Part shown: positions 16,916-25,953 of the stretch, piece by piece
How positions within the stretch are numbered: position 1 is the stretch's first letter
Layout: each line of letters starts with the position of its first letter
DNA from: Algoriphagus zhangzhouensis
Lineage (GTDB): Bacteria > Bacteroidota > Bacteroidia > Cytophagales > Cyclobacteriaceae
Assembly: GCF_900148515.1 (NCBI RefSeq)
Contig: NZ_FRXN01000001.1
Span: 248,001-312,000 of the forward strand
Direction: 5' to 3'
Length of the DNA stretch: 64,000 bases
Position numbers and translations under genes: made by a program
Notes under the pieces: generated by a model
The model's input: the letters and a program-made list of their open reading frames with translations, nothing else
Databases searched by the model: none
What the model was told of the DNA's origin: nothing

Positions 16916-17641
16916 TTAACTGCCAGTCTGTTGACTATCTGCATAGCCAAATACCTTTTGAAGTAGTACAGTACTTCTCGCTGCTACATTTTCTCGGATT
17001 TTGAGTTCCTCTTTCGCAATTTCATAAAACAATCCATCAATTGCTTTTTGTGTGACATAGGCAGAAAGGTCAGGATTTACCTTAGTAACCAATGGAACTT
17101 GGTTGTATCGGTTGATGACATCCCCCCAATATTTGGTAGCGCCCACTTTATCCAAACTGTTGGAAATAATTGGTTCAAACTTTCCTTCCAACTGAGAAGT
17201 AGTTTTTCCTTCGAAATAAACCGTAGCCGCATTGTCAGCACCTAAAAGGATGTTTTTGACATCTTGTATTGTCATTTCTTTAATGGCAGCAACAAAGATC
17301 GGTTTTGCTTCAATTGCCGCATCTTCAGCAGCACGGTTGACAGAGGTGATTACTTGATCACAAAGGCTACCTAAGCCGATTGAGCGAAGTGTATTTTCAA
17401 TCTTTTTAGCCTCCTCTGGGAAAGTGATTTTGATCAATTGATTTCCTAGGTATCCATCTTCCTGGGCAAGTCTTTCTGAGGCATATCCTGTTCCTAATTC
17501 CAATGCCTGTTTCAGTCCAGAGTTGATTTCAGCATCAGTTGGAGTTCCCAATCCCATTTGTCCAGCAATTTGATTGACTGTATCGCAGCTGGAAAAGAAA
17601 GTGAATAAAAGTCCAAGGGTTAAAATGTGTAGTTTTCTCAT
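16916..17641 (-). CDS. DUF4197 family lipoprotein
   Basis: 241 residues with a lipoprotein signal (Cys19 in FFSSCD). The mature protein is largely helical and matches the DUF4197 pattern: GLKQALELGTGYA near the N terminus, then repeated helix pairs and a KVNPDLSAYVTQKAIDGLFYEIAKEE signature. Function is unknown; it would sit in the periplasm anchored to a membrane. It has no operon partner. Confidence 0.85.
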   Translation of the reverse strand: MRKLHILTLGLLFTFFSSCDTVNQIAGQMGLGTPTDAEINSGLKQALELGTGYASERLAQEDGYLGNQLIKITFPEEAKKIENTLRSIGLGSLCDQVITSVNRAAEDAAIEAKPIFVAAIKEMTIQDVKNILLGADNAATVYFEGKTTSQLEGKFEPIISNSLDKVGATKYWGDVINRYNQVPLVTKVNPDLSAYVTQKAIDGLFYEIAKEELKIRENVAARSTVLLQKVFGYADSQQTGS

Positions 17642-17840
17642 AATAGTTGGTTGATTTCTTAAAGTTCAATTAGTAACAGTGCAAGAATAGTTCCTCGTTT
17701 ATTTTGTTCATGTGAATTGAGGAATTGAACTAATATAACTTTAGGCGAAGAAAGAGGTTTCAATCCTTAATTCCATCCTAAATTTTCCTAAAAGCACAAT
17801 TTTTTCAATGGTTAGTAAAAAATTGCTCTTCTGTCGATAA

Positions 17841-19088
17841 ATGGTTAAACTAGATGAAGAAGCCTATACCTATATGAACCTAAGACTCAATTCGGAATTT
17901 GGAACTTTACGTGCGGTATTAATGCACAGACCGGGGAAAGAAATAGACAGATTAACTCCCTATAACAAAGAATTTTTATTGTTTGAAGATGTACCATACC
18001 TGGATGCGCTTCAGCGTGAGCATGATGCCTTTTCGAATTTGATTAAAGATGCTTCAGGAGCTAAAGTTTATCAGTTGAGGGAATTGCTCATCAGAGTATT
18101 ATACGATGAGAAAATGCTTCTCGGATTGATTCGAGATTCATTGAAGCGATCAGGATTGACTCACTTGGCAGAAGACATAGTGGAGCGTTATTCCACAGCC
18201 GAATGTGCAGGGATTTTGACTGGAGGTCTCAAAGTCCATGAGCTGAAAAGAAAAATTCCCAATTTGGATGCAGGAGAAATTATGGATTTCGCTTTTGCCA
18301 TAGCTCCCTGTCCCAATTTGTATTTCCAACGTGACCCAATGGCCCTAACTCCTGGTGGAATTGTCTTTTCTTCAATGAAAATGGAAGGAAGACAGCGTGA
18401 AGCAGATTTGTTGAGAACAATATTTGAAAACCATCCTGAGTTTAAGGATAATGTCAATAAAATCTATCCGGTAAATGGACATGACAATCCTCCAAGTATA
18501 GAAGGTGGAGATGTGATCGTGCTTTCCCATGAAGCAGTTGCTATAGGAAATTCAGAAAGAACCGACGAGAAAGCAATCTACCATGCAGCAAAAGCTTTGT
18601 TAGCTGAAGGTTCCGTTCAAAGGGTATATGAGGTTCATTTGCCTAAAAAGCGTCAATACATGCATTTGGATACTGTATTTACCGTGTTGGATGAAAATCT
18701 GGTTTTGACCTATCCGGATGCAATGAACTCGGTGTTCCAAACTTCTCTATATACCTTGAAAGAAATCAAGGATGATAAAGTACACATCCGTAGAGAGGTT
18801 CTGAATGAATCATTAGTGAAAGTCTTAGAAAGAGAAATACCACATCTTGAAGTGTTGGCCACAGCAGATGGCAATCCGGATTATTCGATGAGAGAGCAAT
18901 GGTTTGATGGAGCAAATGTCTTTGCAATCGGACCAAGAAGAGTCATCTCTTATAATCGAAACGTTCATACGAATCGTGCTTTAAGAGAAATGGGAGTAGA
19001 AGTACTTGAAATCCCTTCTTCAGAACTTTCCCGCGGACTGGGAGGCCCACGATGTATGACTATGCCATTGAGTAGGGCAAGGGTTTGA
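17841..19088 (+). CDS. arcA: Arginine deiminase
   Basis: Hydrolyses arginine to citrulline and ammonia. The 415-residue protein has all active-site blocks: FQRDP, EGGD, MHLDTVF with the catalytic His, and GGPRCMTMPL with the nucleophile Cys405 near the C terminus. The start at 17841 gives an 11-residue extension over the alternative ATG at 17874. The usual partners arcB, arcC and an arginine/ornithine antiporter are absent, so it is a stand-alone deiminase. It could serve nitrogen release or acid resistance rather than a full fermentation pathway (inference). Confidence 0.93.
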   Translation: MVKLDEEAYTYMNLRLNSEFGTLRAVLMHRPGKEIDRLTPYNKEFLLFEDVPYLDALQREHDAFSNLIKDASGAKVYQLRELLIRVLYDEKMLLGLIRDSLKRSGLTHLAEDIVERYSTAECAGILTGGLKVHELKRKIPNLDAGEIMDFAFAIAPCPNLYFQRDPMALTPGGIVFSSMKMEGRQREADLLRTIFENHPEFKDNVNKIYPVNGHDNPPSIEGGDVIVLSHEAVAIGNSERTDEKAIYHAAKALLAEGSVQRVYEVHLPKKRQYMHLDTVFTVLDENLVLTYPDAMNSVFQTSLYTLKEIKDDKVHIRREVLNESLVKVLEREIPHLEVLATADGNPDYSMREQWFDGANVFAIGPRRVISYNRNVHTNRALREMGVEVLEIPSSELSRGLGGPRCMTMPLSRARV

Positions 19089-19152
19089 TTAGGAGAAACC
19101 AGAGCCGAGAATTAAGTAAAGACGATTGGAGTGTTTGGGCTGTAGATTCAAT

Positions 19153-19200
19153 ATTAAAAAAAATACCCCCAATAAGTATCAACCTTATTGGGGGCTCTTT
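19153..19200 (-). terminator. Bidirectional terminator between arcA and ilvE
   Basis: An 11-bp perfect stem (CCCCCAATAAG, 19166-19176, with CTTATTGGGGG, 19184-19194) has a 7-nt loop. On the minus strand it runs into a long T tract, making a strong ilvE terminator. On the plus strand the tail CTCTTTAT is weaker but may serve arcA. Confidence 0.85.
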
Positions 19201-19217
19201 ATAAAATCAGACTCTTA

Positions 19218-20285
19218 TTAAATTTTGATGATCCATTCATGTGGATCTGCTTCGGTGCCATATTTGATCCCGTCCAGAGCAGCCAATACTCTGTGGGAGA
19301 ATGCATTTTCGGATTTTTCAGGAAGGATATAATCGGTTCCATCAATATTGATCTTGAAGATATGGGCAATAGTAGCAGCGGTACCTGTTCCAAAAGCTTC
19401 TTCCAAAGTTCCAGCCTCTAAAGCTTCTTTTAGCTCTGTAACTGTCAAAAATCTTTCTTCCAGTTCCTCATTCCAATCATTGGCTAATTGAATGACCGAG
19501 TTTCTAGTAATCCCTTTCAGTATAGTTCCTCCATCAATTGGGGCTGTAATAATTTTCCCGTTGATCTTGAACATTACGTTCATAGTACCACTTTCTTCGA
19601 TTTTGCTGTGGCTTTTGCCATCAGTCCAAAGAAGCTGATCATATCCCGCTTTTTGAGCTTGAAGAGCAGGGTAAAGGGAAGCGGCGTAGTTACCTGCTGT
19701 TTTAGCGGCGCCAGTACCACCTTCATTTGCTCTGGTAAACTTGGTTTCCACTTTTACACTTACTGGCTTGGAATAATAATTCCCTACAGGGCAAGTGAAA
19801 ATGATGAATTTATAAGTATCTGAAGGTTTTACTCCGATGTATTCATCCATGGCAAACATGAAAGGACGAATGTAAAGGGATGCACCTTTAGCAGAAGGAA
19901 CCCAGTCTTTGTCCAGTTCAACCAATTGAGTTAAACCATCCATGAATACTTCTTCAGGAAGAGAAGGCATACACATTCTCTCCGCAGACTCATTCATTCT
20001 TTTCCAGTTGGCATCTGCTCTAAAGACGAGGATTTCACCAGCATCATTTCTGTAAGCCTTGAGGCCTTCAAAAATGGATTGTCCATAATGCAAAGTTGCA
20101 TTGGAAGGAGATAAATCAAGTGGCGCATAAGGTTCGATTCTTAGATCGGTCCATTCGCCGTTCTTGTAATCTGCCACAAACATGTGATCGGAAATAGTTT
20201 TTCCGAAGACCAAATTCGAAAAATCGGTTTGTGAAAGTCGAGACGATTGCGTCTTAGTTACCGGGATTGCTAGCGATGTTTTCAT
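19218..20285 (-). CDS. ilvE: Branched-chain amino acid aminotransferase
   Basis: Interconverts Leu/Ile/Val and their 2-oxo acids. The 355-residue fold-type IV PLP enzyme has the group II BCAT signature GTGAAKTAGNYAASL, whose Lys is expected to hold PLP, and the substrate-side IEESGTMNVMF. The last motif GTGTAATIAHI binds the cofactor phosphate. The length matches eukaryote-like BCATs. It is last in a long minus-strand run and is followed by a strong terminator. No other ilv or leu genes are nearby. Confidence 0.94.
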   Translation of the reverse strand: MKTSLAIPVTKTQSSRLSQTDFSNLVFGKTISDHMFVADYKNGEWTDLRIEPYAPLDLSPSNATLHYGQSIFEGLKAYRNDAGEILVFRADANWKRMNESAERMCMPSLPEEVFMDGLTQLVELDKDWVPSAKGASLYIRPFMFAMDEYIGVKPSDTYKFIIFTCPVGNYYSKPVSVKVETKFTRANEGGTGAAKTAGNYAASLYPALQAQKAGYDQLLWTDGKSHSKIEESGTMNVMFKINGKIITAPIDGGTILKGITRNSVIQLANDWNEELEERFLTVTELKEALEAGTLEEAFGTGTAATIAHIFKINIDGTDYILPEKSENAFSHRVLAALDGIKYGTEADPHEWIIKI

Positions 20286-20357
20286 GCCAAAGCTGGTTAA
20301 GGCAAAGCCTAAATGGATAATTTATTATGCTTGAAATGCTCAAAGGCAATTTCTAGG

Positions 20358-20912
20358 TTATTTTTTTAATCTTGGACTCCAGGTGACTTCTTCTACCTGA
20401 AGATCTTGGGCCATTTTTCTGCCCAAAACAAAGAAATAATCGGAGAGCCTGTTAAGGTATTGGATGACCAAAGAATTTACTTCCTCTTCAAATCCCAATT
20501 CTACCGCCCTTCTTTCAGCCCTTCTGCATACTGTCCTTGCCAAATGTGCAAAAGAAACTGCTTGATGTCCTCCTGGAAGAATAAAAGCCTTCAATGGCGG
20601 CAGTTCATCTTCCATATGATCCATTTCTTTTTCCAATAATTCAATGTCTTCAGGGAGAAGGTCTGGCTTTTTGACCTTGTCTTTTCCTGCAGGAGTTGCC
20701 AAATCTGCACCTATGGTGAAAAGTCGATCTTGAATTTCTTTAAGAATCTCACTTCTAGATTGATTGATTTCCTGATCACGAAGTAAACCTACAAAAGAAT
20801 TCAATTCATCAACTGTGCCATAGGCATCTATTCGAAGGTGGGATTTTGGGACTCTTTCACCGCCTAAAAGTGAGGTTTTTCCCTGATCTCCAGTCTTGGT
20901 ATAGATTTTCAT
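20358..20912 (-). CDS. Corrinoid (cob(I)alamin) adenosyltransferase, PduO type
   Basis: Transfers adenosyl from ATP to reduced cobalamin, giving coenzyme B12. The 184-residue helical-bundle protein has the N-terminal ATP site KTGDQGKTSLLGGERV, then RIDAYGTVDELNSFVG, and the C-terminal CRRAERR and YLNRLSDYFFVLGR motifs. The cell clearly uses B12, since metH at 46.7 kb is the cobalamin-dependent type. A TAnnTTTG box precedes the gene. Confidence 0.93.
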   Translation of the reverse strand: MKIYTKTGDQGKTSLLGGERVPKSHLRIDAYGTVDELNSFVGLLRDQEINQSRSEILKEIQDRLFTIGADLATPAGKDKVKKPDLLPEDIELLEKEMDHMEDELPPLKAFILPGGHQAVSFAHLARTVCRRAERRAVELGFEEEVNSLVIQYLNRLSDYFFVLGRKMAQDLQVEEVTWSPRLKK

Positions 20913-20935
20913 TGCAATTGGCTGTAATTCTCCGA

Positions 20936-20943
20936 CAAAAATA
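20936..20943 (-). promoter_or_regulatory. -7 promoter box TATTTTTG before the adenosyltransferase
   Basis: Minus-strand match to TAnnTTTG, 24 bp before the ATG at 20912, implying a short 5' leader. The -33 position is only half matched, so this may be a secondary promoter inside the longer co-directional gene run. Confidence 0.45.
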
Positions 20944-20970
20944 AGAATCTATTTGATTCTTTTTGAAGAA

Positions 20971-21687
20971 TTAGACTGGCATTGCAACTCCTCTAGTGGG
21001 GTTTGGGTTAATTGTGTCTGTTTCGACCAAACCATCTCTCAATCTGACGATTCGGTGGGCATAGTGAGCAATGTCATCTTCGTGTGTTACCATGATGATG
21101 GTATTGCCTTTGGAATGCAGTTCATGGAAGAGTTCCATGATGTCGTATGAAGTCTTCGTATCCAAGTTTCCTGTCGGTTCATCGGCAAGAATGATACTTG
21201 GGTCATTGACCAAAGCTCTTGCAATAGCAACCCTTTGTCTTTGACCTCCGGAAAGTTCATTGGGTCTGTGCTTGGTACGCTCTCCCAATCCCACATTGTC
21301 CAAGGCTTTGAAAGCCATTTCTTCTCTCTCTGCTTTGCTATATCCTGCATAAACTAAAGGAAGTGCCACATTTTCAAGACAGCTAGCTCTTGGAAGCAAG
21401 TTGAAAGTCTGGAAAACAAATCCAATTTCTTTGTTTCTGATATCGGCCAATTCATTCTCAGTCATGTCACTGACATCCTTGTTGTTGAGAATATAAGTTC
21501 CTGCAGTAGGAGTGTCCAGACAGCCAATGATATTCATCAAGGTAGATTTCCCAGATCCTGAAGGCCCCATAAAAGCCACATATTCCCCTCTATCGACATT
21601 AATCGAAACAGATTTTAGAGCCTGAATGATTTCAGCTCCCATTTTATAAGTTCTATTGATATCGTGGGTTTCGATTACTCTACTCAT
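20971..21687 (-). CDS. ABC transporter ATPase, LolD/MacB family
   Basis: 238 residues. Walker [11 protein letters not shown]-loop QTFNLLPR, signature [14 protein letters not shown], Walker B IILADEPT and an H-loop (MVTHEDD) are all intact. The sequence is of the MacB/LolD/FtsE type that powers FtsX-fold permeases moving lipoproteins, peptides or drugs. No permease lies beside it, so its partner must be elsewhere; one orphan FtsX permease is present at 58.7 kb but belongs to a separate unit. It follows the TPR membrane protein by 70 bp. Confidence 0.9.
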   Translation of the reverse strand: MSRVIETHDINRTYKMGAEIIQALKSVSINVDRGEYVAFMGPSGSGKSTLMNIIGCLDTPTAGTYILNNKDVSDMTENELADIRNKEIGFVFQTFNLLPRASCLENVALPLVYAGYSKAEREEMAFKALDNVGLGERTKHRPNELSGGQRQRVAIARALVNDPSIILADEPTGNLDTKTSYDIMELFHELHSKGNTIIMVTHEDDIAHYAHRIVRLRDGLVETDTINPNPTRGVAMPV

Positions 21688-21757
21688 AGTAATTGGGTTA
21701 GTGGTTTTAGTTTCCTGTTAAAAATAAAGGATTTCTGTGAAAATACGAGAATTCATA

Positions 21758-24538
21758 CTAATAGTTGGCCAATTGAAGTCTTTCCAAATCTTTTGCATCT
21801 ACCCATTCCTGCATTTGCACCAATGCATCGGTGGCATAATTAGACAATCCGATTTTCCTTGCAAGGTTCACTTTTTTGATCCAAATGATCGGATCCAGAC
21901 TGAATTCTGTAGCTGTATTGAGGATTTCATAACTGGCGACATCATCTTGGCTGATAGCAACTGCAGACCAGATCAAAGGATTTAAATAAGGATTTGCAGT
22001 CAATTCATCACCTATACCTAACCAGGACATCAAAGCTTCAATCGTTTCCTTATTTTTCAAATCCGGCTTTTCCAAGAATTTGCTCAGGTACTCATTTTCG
22101 CCACGGGCTTTTTGAATATTTTCTCCCAAAGTTCTCAAATCAGATTCATCCAGTCCATGAGCTTTGTATGCCACTAAGCGAACGGCTAAATCTGTTTTAA
22201 GCTCTGATTCCTCCAACTCTTTCCAAGCATCAAAAAGGGGTTTGGGAAGCGTTCGGTTGAATTTTTCAATGATTTCTAAATAGGAGAGTGTATTCGCTTC
22301 GGGCTGGAGCAGATAGGAAGGAATTTTTAATCCATAATTTACCCGAAATTCTTCAGCTTTTTCATAATAGCCTCCCATCGTTAAGATACTCCAATGATGA
22401 GCAGCAATGGCCTGATAACCTTTTTCTTCGGCGGCAATCAATTCTCTTGCTGCCTTTTCAAAGCCCATTTGCTGTGCCATGATGGTAGATGAAAGCTGAA
22501 GAAAATAACCCGCGTCACCGGGATTTCTAAAAGCCAAACCATTCAGATTCTTGACCGCTTCAGTCACTCTGCCAGCTCCCAGACTACGAATCACACCTGT
22601 TTCCTGTAATGGCATGATGTATTGCACATTTGTACTGTCTTTCCATAGACTATCCAGCATTGCCAAATCCTGAGAAACTGAACTGAAATCTTTGATAGAA
22701 AACAGATTTCTATATCCTGCTTGTACAAGCATGGGAGTCAATTCTTTTTGCAAGTCTGCTTTTAATTCTTCAACAGTCCCTTCTTCGGGGTAATTGCCTA
22801 AGGCATTTTGCTTGGCCAATTCATTGATCAGATCAGAAATAGTTTCAGGGGATGAAGAGTCGAAAGTTAGATTTCCAAGCTTCAGTTGGATTGCAGCAAA
22901 ATTCCCAGAACTCTCTTCTTTGGATAATTCCATCAGAGCAAGAGCATCCTGATTCCGATTCACTTTGATATAGAATAGTGCTAGATTGTTAATCAGGTAA
23001 GGATTACCGGGAAACCATTTGAGGCCTTCCTCTAGGTAATAAATGGACTCCAGAATCTTGTTTTCACGATGAAGTCGCTCTGCCAACAAGATAATATTAT
23101 CCACTTGAGGAGCCTCAGCAAAGCTTTCTTCCAGATGTTGCTTGGCCAAAGTAGGCTGGTTCAATTCAAAGAGCAGCTGAGCAGTGGCATTTTTAGCTTT
23201 TGGATTATTTCGATAGCGAAACCAGGTGTTTTCATAAATGATACTGGCCTCCAGCTTTTGATCGCTGTTGTAATAATAATCTCCCAAAACATGATTGCTC
23301 AGAGAATTCACTTGAACACCAACAATCCCATCGGCATAAGCCATCAAAACGAGCATAGCGATGACCCCACCAATTCTCAAATGATAATAAGGAAGAGAAT
23401 AAGGTTTGAAAAGCACTTTTTCAATCGCCTTTCCGGTATTCATAACATTCATAAAGTTGGATAGAATGTAAATCAGGAAAAAGAGACTGAATCCAATTTG
23501 GGAATAAGTAATCAGGTGTTTGAGTAATTCTTTTGCAGGTTGATTTCCGGAAAGTTGAAGCTTCCAGGCTAACCAAAGAGATATGCCAAACCCCAATAAA
23601 TAAAGTCCCTTGATGACTCTTGGAGATGCGACTAAATCTAAGTCAGCCTCAGCCTTTTCCCGGATGGTAAACCATCCCAAAACCCCCATTGGGATTAATA
23701 ATAAGATTGGATCGAAGACAGGAATAAATTGCAGTGGGCTTCCGGTAAGATCCAGCAGGATGTTGAAAAGCAAAAGCAAATACACTAGCGCAATCAGGCT
23801 GATTTGAAGGGATATCTTCAGATTGAGGTTTCTTCCGGCCTTTGCAAGCAAAATGTAAATTCCTGAAAGGACTCCGTGTCCATTCCAGAAAATCCAAGCA
23901 ATTGAAAGAGCAATGGCTGGAATTGTCAAATGTTCTACCAAAAACAAAACCGGCTCTGGGCTTTCAGCTAAGCTGATCAAGGCATATCCTGCAAGACCTG
24001 AACTCAAAAGGTTCAAAAGTAACCTCAGTTCAAATCGGACTTTTTTTCCAGAAATGTGAAAAAATACAGGAACAGCCAGAGTTCCCACTATGAAAATGAT
24101 TAAGGGGTAATTGGTGTTTAAGCCACCTATATTTAATCCATTGAGGTTGGAAAAGGTGAGAAGGACTATCCAGATGATTCCAAATCCCAAGAAATAGAGT
24201 TTTTTGAACTCTGAAACCAAGGTGAGTAAAGTGGAAATTACCAACCAAACGATTAGACCGAACCAAATACTTTCCTGAATGAAATGAAGGGGAGTAAAGT
24301 CCTTGAATTCTTGAAATACTAGGTAATTGTCCACCCAAATAGGAAAAGATATGGGACCAAATTGTGCGAAATCAAAAGGAATAGGAATGGTATCCAAAAA
24401 ATAACCCGCTTCAATATCTCGATAAGGAGATGGATCGAAGAGCAAGTAATAATACGCAAAAAGCCCTCCCGTGATGATCAGTAGGAGGGCCGGGATAATT
24501 GCTTTAAGATTGAGTTTTTCTAAATATTCTTGATTCAT
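21758..24538 (-). CDS. Large multi-pass membrane protein with C-terminal TPR repeats
   Basis: 926 residues, family not recognised. The N-terminal 400 residues contain about eleven hydrophobic helices (the first at about 14-35). The remainder is helical and TPR-like: NAKNATAQLLFELNQPTLAKQHLEESFAEAP and GLKWFPGNPYLINNLALFYIKVNRNQDALALM fit 34-residue repeats. The layout recalls O-antigen ligase-like or glycosyltransferase-type membrane proteins with TPR tails, but no catalytic motif was identified. Its start overlaps the gatC stop (TAATG), so it is coupled to gatC and plsC. A role in envelope assembly is only a guess. Confidence 0.8.
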   Translation of the reverse strand: MNQEYLEKLNLKAIIPALLLIITGGLFAYYYLLFDPSPYRDIEAGYFLDTIPIPFDFAQFGPISFPIWVDNYLVFQEFKDFTPLHFIQESIWFGLIVWLVISTLLTLVSEFKKLYFLGFGIIWIVLLTFSNLNGLNIGGLNTNYPLIIFIVGTLAVPVFFHISGKKVRFELRLLLNLLSSGLAGYALISLAESPEPVLFLVEHLTIPAIALSIAWIFWNGHGVLSGIYILLAKAGRNLNLKISLQISLIALVYLLLLFNILLDLTGSPLQFIPVFDPILLLIPMGVLGWFTIREKAEADLDLVASPRVIKGLYLLGFGISLWLAWKLQLSGNQPAKELLKHLITYSQIGFSLFFLIYILSNFMNVMNTGKAIEKVLFKPYSLPYYHLRIGGVIAMLVLMAYADGIVGVQVNSLSNHVLGDYYYNSDQKLEASIIYENTWFRYRNNPKAKNATAQLLFELNQPTLAKQHLEESFAEAPQVDNIILLAERLHRENKILESIYYLEEGLKWFPGNPYLINNLALFYIKVNRNQDALALMELSKEESSGNFAAIQLKLGNLTFDSSSPETISDLINELAKQNALGNYPEEGTVEELKADLQKELTPMLVQAGYRNLFSIKDFSSVSQDLAMLDSLWKDSTNVQYIMPLQETGVIRSLGAGRVTEAVKNLNGLAFRNPGDAGYFLQLSSTIMAQQMGFEKAARELIAAEEKGYQAIAAHHWSILTMGGYYEKAEEFRVNYGLKIPSYLLQPEANTLSYLEIIEKFNRTLPKPLFDAWKELEESELKTDLAVRLVAYKAHGLDESDLRTLGENIQKARGENEYLSKFLEKPDLKNKETIEALMSWLGIGDELTANPYLNPLIWSAVAISQDDVASYEILNTATEFSLDPIIWIKKVNLARKIGLSNYATDALVQMQEWVDAKDLERLQLANY

Positions 24539-24825
24539 TATTCAAGTACCTTGGGAACACGGAAGTAGTCAGCATCTCTTTTGGGAGCATTTTTTAGGCC
24601 AGCTTCATGGTCCAAATGCTTGCCAACTTTATCCTCTCTCATGTCATTCACCTCAGAGGACATGGTGGTCAAAGGCTCTACATTTTCAGTGTCTATTTCA
24701 TTCAATTGCTCCACCCAATCCAAAATCTGACTCATTTCTTTGGATAGCTTCTCAGCTCCATTTTCGTCAAATTCCAATCTCGCCAAGTGGGCTATTTTCT
24801 TGATCGCTTCTTTATCGATTTTCAT
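24538..24825 (-). CDS. gatC: Aspartyl/glutamyl-tRNA amidotransferase subunit C
   Basis: Small subunit of GatCAB, which converts Glu-tRNA-Gln and Asp-tRNA-Asn to the amide forms. The start at 24825 gives 95 residues beginning IDKEAIKKIAHLARL, the usual GatC N terminus; a longer frame adds a non-conserved extension. LSKEMSQILDWVEQL and RVPKVLE at the end are family-typical. gatA and gatB are not adjacent. It lies 4 bp after plsC and overlaps the TPR membrane gene by 1 bp. Confidence 0.92.
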   Translation of the reverse strand: MKIDKEAIKKIAHLARLEFDENGAEKLSKEMSQILDWVEQLNEIDTENVEPLTTMSSEVNDMREDKVGKHLDHEAGLKNAPKRDADYFRVPKVLE

Positions 24826-24829
24826 AATT

Positions 24830-25558
24830 CTATTTTGAATTGTCCAAATCCAACTGTTTTTGAATGATTTCAAAGCAAGCTTTTTTCAGACTTTCCTCAT
24901 CGTCTTGATCTGTAGGAACGATGGGTTCGTGCAAAACCATCTTCGCTCTTTTCAAATTTAAGAGCAATTTTCCGTCTTCAGGCAAAATTAGATGATTATA
25001 GGATAATGTGACAGGGATAATCGGGATTTGTTTGAACAAGGCCAGGCGGAAGGCCCCATTTTTAAAGGGAACCATCTGAGGTGGATTTTGGGTGTAGATG
25101 CCTCCTTCCGGAAAAAGGACAATGCTGGAGTTTTGCTCCAAAGCCAGTGCTGCTCTTCTCATCGTTTCTGCACGGCTTCTCATTCTGGACCGGTCCACTG
25201 CGATGTGGAGGCTTTTGAAATAGTAGCCAAAAAGAGGGACTTTTCTAATAGAGGCTTTTCCCACAAATTGAGCATCCCCCGGAATAAAACCCATCATGGC
25301 TACATCCAGATAGGAAAAATGATTGGCAAGAAACAAATAGGGTTTCCCCTTTTCGATTTTTCCTCGAATCTCCCTGTGGACGGGCATGAAAATCAGGGTG
25401 AAATAGATTCTTGCCCAGTATTGATTGATTTTTCTTCCAAAACGCTTCCATCCCGGGACCCAGATACAGATCAGGAAAAAAGGAAAAATCAACAGGAAGC
25501 TCAATATAAATAAAACCCCTGCGTAAGCTGTATAGATTTTGCGCAAAAGCTTACTCAT
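24830..25558 (-). CDS. plsC: 1-acyl-sn-glycerol-3-phosphate acyltransferase
   Basis: Makes phosphatidic acid from lysophosphatidic acid at the inner membrane. The start at 25558 (242 residues) overlaps the globin stop by 8 bp; a longer frame would intrude further into the globin gene. It has an N-terminal membrane helix (about 11-34), the catalytic NHFSYLD block (His80 to Asp85, HX4D), then LFPEGGIYTQNP and the late PIIPVTLSYN. This is the complete acyltransferase motif set. Confidence 0.9.
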   Translation of the reverse strand: MSKLLRKIYTAYAGVLFILSFLLIFPFFLICIWVPGWKRFGRKINQYWARIYFTLIFMPVHREIRGKIEKGKPYLFLANHFSYLDVAMMGFIPGDAQFVGKASIRKVPLFGYYFKSLHIAVDRSRMRSRAETMRRAALALEQNSSIVLFPEGGIYTQNPPQMVPFKNGAFRLALFKQIPIIPVTLSYNHLILPEDGKLLLNLKRAKMVLHEPIVPTDQDDEESLKKACFEIIQKQLDLDNSK

Positions 25559-25928
25559 GATTGACCATGTGGTTTGCAACTTTGACAAAGTAGCCCAGCA
25601 TCAATTCACGAACTTCAGGTTCCAGGTCAATTTGATCCATGGCAGAAAGCATGGCATTCATCCAGTGATTTCTAAATTTGCCATCAATCTTCCAATTCAG
25701 ATGACGCATTCTCAGGCGAGGATGACCTCTTTCTTCAGAATAGGTTTGGGGTCCACCAAAAACCTGAAGCAAAAACAGAAACAGTCGTCTTTCGGCGGGC
25801 TTCAAATCCTCCTCGGGATAGAGCTTTCGCAGTTCTTCATTTTGGGCAACTTCCTGATAGAAATAGTGGGTGAGCTGTTGGATTTTTTCCTCTCCAATAG
25901 CTTCATAAATGCTCTGAAACGGATTCAT
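25551..25928 (-). CDS. Truncated hemoglobin, group II (GlbO/YjbI type)
   Basis: 125 residues, a 2-over-2 globin. The proximal heme ligand is His76 in RLRMRH, and Trp89 at the G8 position (FRNHW) is the group II hallmark. FGGPQTYSEERGHP is the typical CE-loop region. Such proteins bind O2, NO or peroxide species rather than transport oxygen. It overlaps plsC by 8 bp and follows nfeD by 25 bp. A TAAGTTTG box (25933-25940) just upstream could drive a nearly leaderless transcript. Confidence 0.92.
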   Translation of the reverse strand: MNPFQSIYEAIGEEKIQQLTHYFYQEVAQNEELRKLYPEEDLKPAERRLFLFLLQVFGGPQTYSEERGHPRLRMRHLNWKIDGKFRNHWMNAMLSAMDQIDLEPEVRELMLGYFVKVANHMVNHE

Positions 25929-25953
25929 GGCCCAAACTTAGCAAAAGCTTTGA

